Shown here piece by piece: positions 15,737 to 22,982 of a stretch of DNA of 35,273 bases; the first letter of the stretch is position 1; every line of letters begins with the position of its first letter. The translations under genes and the position numbers were made by a program. The stretch spans positions 1 to 35,273 of the forward strand of contig NZ_CAKZOT010000029.1 of assembly GCF_937138205.1 (NCBI RefSeq). Reading direction: 5' to 3'. Origin of the DNA: an uncultured Rhodospira sp. (GTDB lineage Bacteria; Pseudomonadota; Alphaproteobacteria; Rhodospirillales; Rhodospirillaceae). The notes beneath the pieces were generated by a model. That model saw only the letters and a program-made list of their open reading frames with translations, had not been told where the DNA came from and ran no database searches.

Positions 15737-16320
15737 CAGGGCTGTTCAGTTCTGGCGGCCTTGCGCGAGAGTCCTGATCCCCGGCGTGCCCAGGGCAAGC
15801 GGTATCCGCTGCCGTACCTGCTGCTGTTCACGGTGCTGGCCCTGTTGAGCGGGGCGCGATCCGACCGGGGGATCATCACCCGCCAGGAACAGCGGCGGGT
15901 CGAGACCTTCGACGTCGCCGGCTGCCTCGGCGGGGACTGGGACCGGCTGATCGCCGCCGCCGCCCGTGTCACCCGCCTGACCTGGTACAAGAACACCAGA
16001 TCCGGCCTTTGGGACAAAACGGAAGAAACGTCCCTCTACGTCTCCCAGATCAGCCTGTCCGCCGCCGCCTTCGGCGCCGCGATCCGCCAGCACTGGGGGA
16101 TCGAAAACCGAAACAACTACGTCCGCGACGTCTCCTTCTTCGAAGACCACAGCCGTATCCGCACCAAGCCCGGGCATTTCGCCCGCCTTTGCTCCTTCGC
16201 CCTCACCATCTCCTCCAGTCCAACGGCGCCGACACCATCAGCCGCGAACTCTACATCAACGCCCTGAACCCAACCGCGCCTTGGCCTGCTCCATCACGGT
16301 CGGAGACCTGAACAGCCCTG
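15737..16320 (+). mobile_element. ISAs1-family insertion sequence, internally deleted
   Basis: The 584-base element is bounded by perfect 13-base terminal inverted repeats, CAGGGCTGTTCAG at 15737-15749 and its complement at 16308-16320. Between them lies only the fused start and end of an ISAs1-type transposase. ISAs1 elements are normally about 1.2-1.4 kb, so the middle is lost. No flanking direct repeat is visible (ACCTTCGC on the left, GGACCAGC on the right), suggesting rearrangement after insertion. It could still be moved in trans by a full-length copy. Confidence 0.8.
15761..16311 (+). pseudogene. ISAs1 transposase remnant
   Basis: The N-terminal motif DPRRAQGKRYPLPYLLL is joined near residue 36 directly to the C-terminal third of the protein (ITRQEQRRVETF, then RQHWGIENRNNYVRDV). 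Roughly 200 residues of an expected 360-380 are missing, with the first catalytic aspartates. A second lesion near 16208-16216 shifts the frame, so the usual ending SNGADTISRELYINALN continues in another frame to 16311. The QHWGIEN motif with its catalytic-site Glu remains. The gene cannot make an active transposase. Confidence 0.82.
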
Positions 16321-16334
16321 GGACCAGCCCTGGG

Positions 16335-17708
16335 TCACGGATATGTCCGGATGGTCGGCCCGCGTTTCGGCGGCTCCGGCGAGTGGGGCCCGGGGTCGGC
16401 CGTTGGTTGCTCATCGGGCAGCTCCTCTGCCGCGATGCCGGGCATTGCGTCCGTCGGCGCTTCGTCGTGCGGTTTCGGTATCTCCTGTCCCGCTTTGATG
16501 CGCGGGCGACCAGCCTGCGCCGCATAAAACCATGCCCCCATTCCGCAGAAGAACAAGAACAGGGGATCAATGGAGCCAAAGAAGTCAACCGTTCCGCCAG
16601 CAAGGCAGAAGGCGACCAACGATATGGCATAGCCGCGCCGCACTTCGGCAGCGTGGCTCCCACGCGGGAGATCGACCCTGAGCAGGGACCAGAGGTAAAT
16701 CACCAGGGCAATCACCAGGAACGTCACCCCCGGCAACCCAAACCTCATGGCTCGCAACAGCCAGTAGTTATCAACGCTTGAGACCATCCACGCCGGCCTT
16801 ACCCAGTCGCGAAATCCGAGGCCGAAGATCGGATTGTTCGCCACATTGGCCGTGCCGTGCTCCCAAATAAGAATTCGGTTGTACGCCGAGGTAGAGTTAA
16901 AGCTTAGGTAAGTCGTTGCCACATGAAAGGGTGTTCTATTTGAAAGAATATCGATAGAAATATACATGGCAATCGCAACCATAACGAGCATTTGCCAACG
17001 TTTCCGCAGGAACGGAATCGAACCCTGTAGGAACTGAGTAAGATAGTACCAAGAAATAAGCAGAATTTGCAAAGCCAACACGATAAGCGCCCCACTCGAA
17101 AGTGAAGCGAACGTCGAATAAGCAATTAGGGGCACGAAAAGCGGCCTCATTCGTTTGAAAGCAAACCAAACCGCTCCAAGCGCGAATGCGGAAAAAACCC
17201 CGAAAAGAATTGGATGAGCGAAGCCGGCCGCGACCCGTGTTAGCTCAAGCCTTTTATCAATAACACCGGAACCAATTGGAAACAATATTTTAAATACCTC
17301 ACGGATTGGCGAAATCTCAGTCAGGTTTTCTATGATAACAAACGGGAGCATCAGGGTTAGGGCGTACATGATGTGGCGCAGTATTCTCTTAAACTGAGCC
17401 ATTGTGCGACATCCCGCCTTGGCGAGCAGAAAAGCCCCACATGTCTGTAGGAAAATCACACCAATTGGCTCGACACTGTTGCCCAGCCCGTGATTGTATG
17501 AAAAGCAAACCGCCGCCCATACACAATACAGAAAAAGGAAAAGTTCAATGGCACCCAAACGAATGGTGGGCGAACCAATACAGGTGACGAGGGCCGGAAC
17601 AAGAGCGATCAGCAGAACAACTTTGTAGAAATTCAGAGCGACCGGTCCGATCACGATCAATGCCGGCATTGTTGTCGTCCAAACGAACACGATGGCGAGC
17701 ACATGCAT
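16335..17708 (-). CDS. O-antigen ligase / polysaccharide polymerase-like membrane protein
   Basis: The 457-residue protein has about ten or eleven hydrophobic helices and one larger periplasmic loop (about residues 260-320: TSAYNRILIWEHG, then PIFGLGFRDW). This loop resembles the Wzy/WaaL (O-antigen ligase, PF04932) family, which joins or polymerises surface sugars at the inner membrane. A polar proline-rich tail of about 60 residues follows the last helix. The ATG at 17708 has AAAAGGGG upstream. Base composition is clearly lower in GC than the surroundings (about 35% in 16921-16980), pointing to transfer. Its 3' end is 15 bases from the ISAs1 element. No other polysaccharide gene is adjacent. 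Confidence 0.75.
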   Translation of the reverse strand: MHVLAIVFVWTTTMPALIVIGPVALNFYKVVLLIALVPALVTCIGSPTIRLGAIELFLFLYCVWAAVCFSYNHGLGNSVEPIGVIFLQTCGAFLLAKAGCRTMAQFKRILRHIMYALTLMLPFVIIENLTEISPIREVFKILFPIGSGVIDKRLELTRVAAGFAHPILFGVFSAFALGAVWFAFKRMRPLFVPLIAYSTFASLSSGALIVLALQILLISWYYLTQFLQGSIPFLRKRWQMLVMVAIAMYISIDILSNRTPFHVATTYLSFNSTSAYNRILIWEHGTANVANNPIFGLGFRDWVRPAWMVSSVDNYWLLRAMRFGLPGVTFLVIALVIYLWSLLRVDLPRGSHAAEVRRGYAISLVAFCLAGGTVDFFGSIDPLFLFFCGMGAWFYAAQAGRPRIKAGQEIPKPHDEAPTDAMPGIAAEELPDEQPTADPGPHSPEPPKRGPTIRTYP

Positions 17709-17832
17709 TGCCAACCCCTTTTGCGCACAGAGGACCCCGTGTAGCCAACGTGCTGCCGACCGCGATCCGACACGCGACCGGCACCACCGCCAACGCCAAC
17801 GCCAAGGCTACCATGTCGCCCGGGCGGCGGCG

Positions 17833-17846
17833 CCCCCCCCCCCCCC
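17833..17846. repeat. Run of 14 cytosines (poly-G on the minus strand)
   Basis: An uninterrupted C14 tract lies in the region between the divergent polymerase gene (start 17708) and bamD (start 17970), about 125 bases from each start codon. Tracts of this length slip readily during replication and in other bacteria give phase variation of surface-structure genes. It is outside any confident reading frame, so an effect would have to be on promoter spacing or on an unrecognised 5' extension. Length should be treated with caution because long homopolymers are error-prone in sequencing. Confidence 0.85.
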
Positions 17847-17969
17847 GCAACTCCAAACAGAGCCAGGACACCGGGTGACACGGTATCGCGCCGTGGTATA
17901 GTGCCGCTCCCGGCGCCGCAATAGTCAGCGCGCCCTCCGGCCCGTCCGTACAGGATTCGTCGTTCCGCA

Positions 17970-18833
17970 ATGATCCGCCGCTTCGCCCCGACACCATCCC
18001 CCGGGTTTTCCCGTTCCCGCCCGCTGTCGCTGGCCCGCGCCCTGGCCTTGGCCGCCGGGCTCGGCTTGAGCGTCACTGCCTGCGGCACGGACTCCGACGA
18101 ACTGGCGTACGAGGAACGCCCGGTCGAGCAGCTCTACCGCGAGGCCGTCAGCCTGCTGGAAGAGCAGGACTATGACGCCGCCGCCGATGCCTTCAACGAG
18201 GTGGAACGCCAGCATCCCTATTCCGTCTGGGCCACCAAGGCCCAGCTCATGGCGGCGTACAGTCACTACGAGGACAACGACTACGACGAGGCGGTGATCG
18301 CCCTTGACCGATTCATCCAGCTTCATCCCGGCCACCGGGATATAGCCTATGCGCACTACCTGAAGGCCATCAGCTATTACGAGCAGATCGTCGACGTCCG
18401 CCGTGACCAGGCGATCACGCGGCTGGCCATGGAAAGCCTGCGCGAGGTCATCAACCGTTTTCCGGACACGAAGTACGCCCGCGACGCCCGCTTCAAGATC
18501 GACCTGGCCCGCGACCACATGGCGGGCAAGGAGATGAGTGTCGGCCGGTTCTATCTGCGCGAGAAGCACTATCTGGCCGCGCTCAACCGCTTCAAACGCG
18601 TGGTCGAGCAGTACGACCAGACCACCCACGTCGCCGAGGCGCTGTACCGCATCGTCGAGATCAACACCATCCTCGGCATCGAGCCGGAGGCCCGGAAGGT
18701 CGCGGCCGTGCTGGGCTACAACTATCCGGGCAGCGACTGGTACGTGGACGCCTACCAGCTCGTCACCGGCGAGCGCATCCGCGACCCGGGCGAGGAAACC
18801 CGCTGGTACGATCGCCTGTTCGACTGGATCTAG
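17970..18833 (+). CDS. bamD: Outer membrane protein assembly factor BamD
   Basis: The 287-residue lipoprotein has the lipobox LSVTAC with the lipidated cysteine at residue 38, followed by TPR repeats over about residues 50-270 (EQLYREAVSLLEEQDY, then RQHPYSVWATKAQLMAAY, a highly conserved BamD stretch). It anchors on the inner face of the outer membrane and works with BamA, whose gene is also in this window at 22983. It is monocistronic and convergent with the cysteine-rich gene downstream. The N-terminal region before the lipobox is longer than usual and basic. Confidence 0.94.
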   Translation: MIRRFAPTPSPGFSRSRPLSLARALALAAGLGLSVTACGTDSDELAYEERPVEQLYREAVSLLEEQDYDAAADAFNEVERQHPYSVWATKAQLMAAYSHYEDNDYDEAVIALDRFIQLHPGHRDIAYAHYLKAISYYEQIVDVRRDQAITRLAMESLREVINRFPDTKYARDARFKIDLARDHMAGKEMSVGRFYLREKHYLAALNRFKRVVEQYDQTTHVAEALYRIVEINTILGIEPEARKVAAVLGYNYPGSDWYVDAYQLVTGERIRDPGEETRWYDRLFDWI

Positions 18834-18855
18834 ACCCGACGCCGGCCGGCCAGGA

Positions 18856-19494
18856 TCACAGGTCCACCGTGCCGTCAGGGTTGCGCGAGGGCCACTCGGA
18901 TGGCTTCGGCGGGTCCGGGTCCTCGTCGCCGAGGAGGCCGTCGAAGAACTCCTGCAGGCGGCGGGTTTCCCGCTCGACATACGGCTTTGCGGCCTCGACG
19001 CCCGCGTCGGCCTCGCAGGTGGCGCGGTTCATGGCACACACGCTGTCACACCCGGCCTGGGCATACTCATCGCCCGGAAACCGCTCGTCACAGCGCGCCT
19101 GACAGGCGTCGTGCGCCGCGCCGCACGAGGCCGCCGCGTTGTCCTCGCCATCCGGGCCGCGTTGCGGCGTGGCGGTGCCGTCGCCCTCGTCGCCCTCGAA
19201 GCCCTGCATGAAGCGGTCGAGCTTGTCAGCCTTGTCGGCCAGCCACGGCTCGACGCCGGAGACCGCATCGTTGGCGTCGCAGGCGGCGCGGTCGATGGCA
19301 CACTGGGCCTCGCACGCGGTGGCGGCGAAACTGCCCTGCTCCGTGGACCGGTCGCAGGCCAGGCCGCACTGTTCGGCCTTGGCGGCGCAATAGGCCCGCC
19401 CCGGCGACTCCTCGGTCATGTCCTCCTCGGCCATGGCGGATGGGGCAAGCCCCAGGCCGACGGTCCCAACAAGGGCCAGGATGAACGCGCGCAT
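18856..19494 (-). CDS. Periplasmic protein with two cysteine-hairpin modules
   Basis: The 212-residue protein has a signal peptide (cleavage near residue 22, after AMA). The mature part holds two copies of a module of about 75 residues. Each has six cysteines in the identical symmetric spacing CX6CX3CX13CX3CX6C: YCAAKAEQCGLAC with CEAQCAIDRAAC, and SCGAAHDACQARC with CDSVCAMNRATC. Each copy is followed by an amphipathic helix (DKLDRFMQGF; RRLQEFFDGLLGDED). This suggests two helical hairpins locked by three disulfides each. The sequence is strongly acidic. GAGAGGAG precedes the ATG at 19494. I recognise no family. It faces the end of bamD and diverges from the histidine kinase gene. Confidence 0.8.
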   Translation of the reverse strand: MRAFILALVGTVGLGLAPSAMAEEDMTEESPGRAYCAAKAEQCGLACDRSTEQGSFAATACEAQCAIDRAACDANDAVSGVEPWLADKADKLDRFMQGFEGDEGDGTATPQRGPDGEDNAAASCGAAHDACQARCDERFPGDEYAQAGCDSVCAMNRATCEADAGVEAAKPYVERETRRLQEFFDGLLGDEDPDPPKPSEWPSRNPDGTVDL

Positions 19495-19652
19495 GATCCG
19501 TCTCCTCTCGTCACCACGGCAGGGGATATGATGGCCCAGGCCTATACCATACGGGGGGCGCTGGGGCACGAATCCGGTCACGAAGCGCAACGCCGGCGAC
19601 CCCACGCGGCGCTCTTTCACCGTCGCCGTTCATGGGAGATAGTGATCCGGCC

Positions 19653-21275
19653 ATGACCGTCACCCCCCCACCCCGGCACCGCCGCCGCACGCGTTTTCCC
19701 TGGCCCTGGAGGCCGTCGAGCCTGGCCGGCCAGACGGTGCTGGTCCTGCTGGTCGGCTTGATGCTGTCGCACCTGATGGCGCTGGGGCTGTACTCGTTCG
19801 ACCGCCTGCGCCTGCTGGAAATGCTGGGCGGCCGCGCGGTGGTGACGCGGGTGGTGGAGGCCACGCGCCTGATCGAGGCCGCCGACTCGCCGCGAGCCGA
19901 ACGACGTCTGGAACGGGTGCTGCGGAGTCCACGGCTTCAGGTCCGGATCGCCGAGACGCCTCTGCTCCCGGCCGACGCGCCGGCCGCGCCCGGCCCGGGG
20001 ATGCTGCGCGTGCGCTTCCTGGAACAGGCGTTCGCGCGCGCGTTCGCCGAAGCCGACGGAGGAGAGGAGACACTGCGCACGGTGCGCATCGGCGCGGCGC
20101 CGCCCGAGGGCCTGCCGCCGCCCGCGCGATCGCACCCCTTCGCGGGGCGGCCGGGGCCGCCCTGGATTGGCCCGTCCTGGGGCGACGATCCGCCGTGGTG
20201 GCGGGACAACGAGACCGAGACGCGACACGACCGCCCGGGTCCGTTCCGCCATGACGTGCATCGCTGGGTGCTGGGCGAGCCGGACGAGGAGGCCTTGGCC
20301 ATCGCGGTCGCCTTGCGGGATGGGCGATGGCTCAATGTCGTCGCCTCCGTGCCGCGCCCGCAGGGGTTCTGGACGCCGGGCGCCCTGGCCTCCATCGGCC
20401 TGATGGCGGCGGTGACCCTGGTCTTGTCGGTATGGGCGGTGCGGCGCATGACCCGGCCGCTGCGCACGGTGGCCGACGCGGCGCGGCGCATGGGAGTCGA
20501 TCCACGCCGCGACCCGCTGCCGGAGGAAGGTAGCCGCGAGTTGCGCGAGGTGGCCCGCGCCTTCAACGACATGCAGGCCCGCCTGACGCGCCTGGTCGAC
20601 AACCGGACACGCCTGCTGGCGGCCATCTCGCACGACCTTCGCACGCCGATCACCACCCTGCGGTTGCGCGCCGAGTTCGTCGAGAACGCCGAGGACCGCG
20701 CCCGCATGATGGCCACCCTGGACGAGATGGAAGCCATGGTGCGCGCCACGCTCGACTTCGCCCGCGATGACGCCACCGCCGAGACCGCCCGCTCGGTGAA
20801 CCTGACGGCGCTGGTGGCGGCGACCTGCGCCGACCTGGCCGAGACCGGGGATCCGGTCCGCTACGACGACACGGAGGACAACGCGCCCCCCGCCGTCGTG
20901 CACGGCCGGCCGCTGGCATTGCGTCGGGCGCTGGTCAACCTGATCCGCAACGCCTGTGTCTATGGCGGCGGGGCCGATGTCTCGGTGGAAACGGCGGAGG
21001 CCACGGACGCCGCCGGCGCCGCCATCGGCTACGCCGTTGTGGTGCGTGACGAGGGGCCAGGCATTCCCGAGGAGCACCTGGCCCGCGTCACCGATCCGTT
21101 CCACCGCGTCGAGGGCTCGCGCGCGCGCCACACCGGCGGCATCGGCCTCGGCCTGTCCATCGTGCAGGCGGTTGCGGATGCCCATGGCGGCCGGTTGCTG
21201 TTGCGCAACCGGCCCCGTGGTGGGTTGGGGGGTGGGTTGGAGGCGCGCCTGGAAATCCCGCTGGGGCCTGGCTGA
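19653..21275 (+). CDS. Sensor histidine kinase (EnvZ-like), no adjacent regulator
   Basis: This inner-membrane two-component kinase has 540 residues. Membrane helices lie at about 27-47 and 244-262, with a HAMP linker to about 315. The H-box is AAISHDLRTP with His327, the N-box LIRNAC with Asn433, G1 is DEGPG at 466-470 and G2 GGIGLGLS at 495-502. The order fits the EnvZ/RisS group. The periplasmic sensor part contains an unusual Pro/Trp-rich stretch (residues about 160-185, including GPPWIGPSW and DDPPWW). An in-frame ATG at 19632 would add seven residues; 19653 is preferred because a GGGAG precedes it. No response-regulator gene is nearby, so its partner must be elsewhere. Confidence 0.88.
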   Translation: MTVTPPPRHRRRTRFPWPWRPSSLAGQTVLVLLVGLMLSHLMALGLYSFDRLRLLEMLGGRAVVTRVVEATRLIEAADSPRAERRLERVLRSPRLQVRIAETPLLPADAPAAPGPGMLRVRFLEQAFARAFAEADGGEETLRTVRIGAAPPEGLPPPARSHPFAGRPGPPWIGPSWGDDPPWWRDNETETRHDRPGPFRHDVHRWVLGEPDEEALAIAVALRDGRWLNVVASVPRPQGFWTPGALASIGLMAAVTLVLSVWAVRRMTRPLRTVADAARRMGVDPRRDPLPEEGSRELREVARAFNDMQARLTRLVDNRTRLLAAISHDLRTPITTLRLRAEFVENAEDRARMMATLDEMEAMVRATLDFARDDATAETARSVNLTALVAATCADLAETGDPVRYDDTEDNAPPAVVHGRPLALRRALVNLIRNACVYGGGADVSVETAEATDAAGAAIGYAVVVRDEGPGIPEEHLARVTDPFHRVEGSRARHTGGIGLGLSIVQAVADAHGGRLLLRNRPRGGLGGGLEARLEIPLGPG

Positions 21276-21290
21276 CCGGACCCGACCGGA

Positions 21291-22526
21291 TTACCCGGCC
21301 GTCTGCGCCTCCTTGGCCTTCGCCCCGGGATCGGCGGCCGGTGTCGCCCCCACCGCCAGCGCCGGCGGCGCGATGAAGCGCAGCACGAAGTAACCGGCCA
21401 GCCCGGACAGGATGGACCCGCCCAGCACGCCCAGGCGCACGTCGTCGGCGAACTGGGGATGGTGCTCGAAGGCCAGCGTGCCGATGAACAGGCTCATGGT
21501 GAAGCCGATACCGGTGAGCAGCGAAACGCCGTAGATGTGGGTCCAGGTCACATCCTCCGGCAGCCGGCACAGCTTCTTCCGATAGCCCCAGTACAGGAAG
21601 CCCATGACGCCGATCTGCTTGCCCAGCAGCAGGCCCAGGGCGATGCCCAACGGCACCGGCGCCAGCAGGTCGGCCACGGTCAGGCCCTGCAGCGACACAC
21701 CGGCGTTGGCGAAAGCGAACAACGGCAGGATGGCGTAGGCGACCCACGGGTGCAGTTCGTGTTCCAGGTGCCCGGCCAGATCGCGCTCGTCCTTGCCGCG
21801 CGCTCCCAAGGGAATGGCGAAGGCCAGCGCCACCCCGGCCAGGGTCGCGTGCACACCGCTTTTCAGCACGCAGACCCACAGAATGAGGCCGACCACGACG
21901 TAGGGCGCCGTCTTGCGCACACCGCCCACGTTCAGCGCCACGAGGACGGCGACGCAGGCAAGGCCGGCGTACAGGGCCATCATCGACAGATCCTCGGTAT
22001 AGAACATGGCGATGATGACGATAGCCCCCAGGTCATCAATGATCGCCAAGGCCGTCAGGAAGATCTTCAAGGACAGCGGCGCCCGTGACCCCAGCAGCAT
22101 GAGAATGCCGAGCGCGAACGCGATATCCGTCGCCGCCGGGATGGCCCAGCCGCGCAACGCCACCGGGTCGCCGAAATTCAGGAGCACATAGACCAACGCC
22201 GGGGCCACCATCCCGCCGATGGCGGCGATGACCGGCAGCGCCGCCTTGGACGGCGTGGACAACTCGCCCTGCAACACCTCGCGCTTGATCTCCAGCCCGA
22301 CAAGCAGGAAGAAGATCGCCATCAGCCCGTCGTTGATCCAGTGAATCAGGGCCTTATCAAGCGTGTAGTCCCCGAAGCCGATGATCAGGTGGGTTTCGAA
22401 CAGGTCCGAATAAAATGATGCGATGGGCGAGTTGGCGACCACCATCGCCAGGATGGCGGCGACGATCAAGATCATTCCTCCAGCGGATTCCAGTCGTAGA
22501 AAATCGCGGATCGCGATCAGTTGCAT
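21291..22526 (-). CDS. nhaA: Na+/H+ antiporter NhaA
   Basis: The 411-residue membrane antiporter exports Na+ in exchange for H+. The family's paired aspartates are in ALAIIDDLGAI, and IPAATDIAFALG, WINDGLMAIFFLLVGLEIKRE and GIGFTMSLFIGTLAF are all conserved NhaA segments. The length is slightly above the E. coli protein, with a C-terminal Ala/Lys tail. GGAG precedes the ATG. It is convergent with the histidine kinase gene (15 bases between stops) and separated from bamA by the repeat-rich gap. No NhaR-type regulator is adjacent. Confidence 0.95.
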   Translation of the reverse strand: MQLIAIRDFLRLESAGGMILIVAAILAMVVANSPIASFYSDLFETHLIIGFGDYTLDKALIHWINDGLMAIFFLLVGLEIKREVLQGELSTPSKAALPVIAAIGGMVAPALVYVLLNFGDPVALRGWAIPAATDIAFALGILMLLGSRAPLSLKIFLTALAIIDDLGAIVIIAMFYTEDLSMMALYAGLACVAVLVALNVGGVRKTAPYVVVGLILWVCVLKSGVHATLAGVALAFAIPLGARGKDERDLAGHLEHELHPWVAYAILPLFAFANAGVSLQGLTVADLLAPVPLGIALGLLLGKQIGVMGFLYWGYRKKLCRLPEDVTWTHIYGVSLLTGIGFTMSLFIGTLAFEHHPQFADDVRLGVLGGSILSGLAGYFVLRFIAPPALAVGATPAADPGAKAKEAQTAG

Positions 22527-22759
22527 GGCGCACTCCGTGTTCTCGGGACCAAGCCCTGCGGCCAGTCAGACCGGTCCGCTCGACCAACAACCGCTCCAAC
22601 AGGGGGAGAAGGGTTCGCACAGCATATAGGGATACCGGCCGATGCCGCAACGCTCCCGGCTGGCCCCCCTATCGGCTTCACACGTCTCCGCCAGTGTTCG
22701 CGCGAGCCGACGGGGCGGCGCAAGACCCCACCCCAACCCTCCCTGTAAAAGGTTATGGT

Positions 22760-22805
22760 ATTGTCGAGTAGGGGCGCCGGGCGACCGGCGCCCCTACTCG
22801 ACAAT
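22760..22805. repeat. Perfect 21-bp inverted repeat within a longer nested palindrome
   Basis: Positions 22760-22780 and 22785-22805 are exact complements around the four-base loop GCGA. Outside the perfect core the symmetry continues imperfectly: GGTTATGG on the left pairs with CCGTAACC on the right, and CCCTCCC with GGGAGGG, giving a palindrome of about 95 bases (22735-22830). It looks like a dispersed intergenic palindromic element or a MITE-like sequence. It could also work as a two-way transcription terminator between bamA and nhaA. Confidence 0.8.
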
Positions 22806-22890
22806 CGGATAGCCGTAACCGGGGAGGGAGTCCGATTTGCCCCCGTTTCGCGGGCTGCTCTCCGGCCTATCGGAGGGCGCAAGCCAGACA

Positions 22891-22912
22891 CCTCCCCCAT
22901 TTATGGGGGAGG
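22891..22912. repeat. Intergenic hairpin repeat, copy 2
   Basis: CCTCCCCCAT and ATGGGGGAGG form a perfect 10-bp inverted repeat with a two-base centre. It matches the unit at 84-105 in sequence and in its right flank. It lies about 70 bases downstream of the bamA stop and could serve as the operon's terminator hairpin, though no T-run follows. Confidence 0.55.
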
Positions 22913-22982
22913 ACGGGAGGGGGTTCAGGCGGAAAACAGCGGCTTTGGATGTGTGTGACTCAGAGAGGCCCTGGGGACCGCG

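Larger units (their letters stand above)
22527..22982. other. Repeat-rich intergenic region between nhaA and bamA
   Basis: These 456 bases hold no credible gene. They contain the long palindrome at 22735-22830 and the hairpin at 22891-22912, and otherwise GC-rich sequence. Any nhaA promoter should lie in the left part; a CATATAGGG patch near 22622 is the only AT-richer spot. Downstream of bamA the hairpins could end the large operon. Confidence 0.6.
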
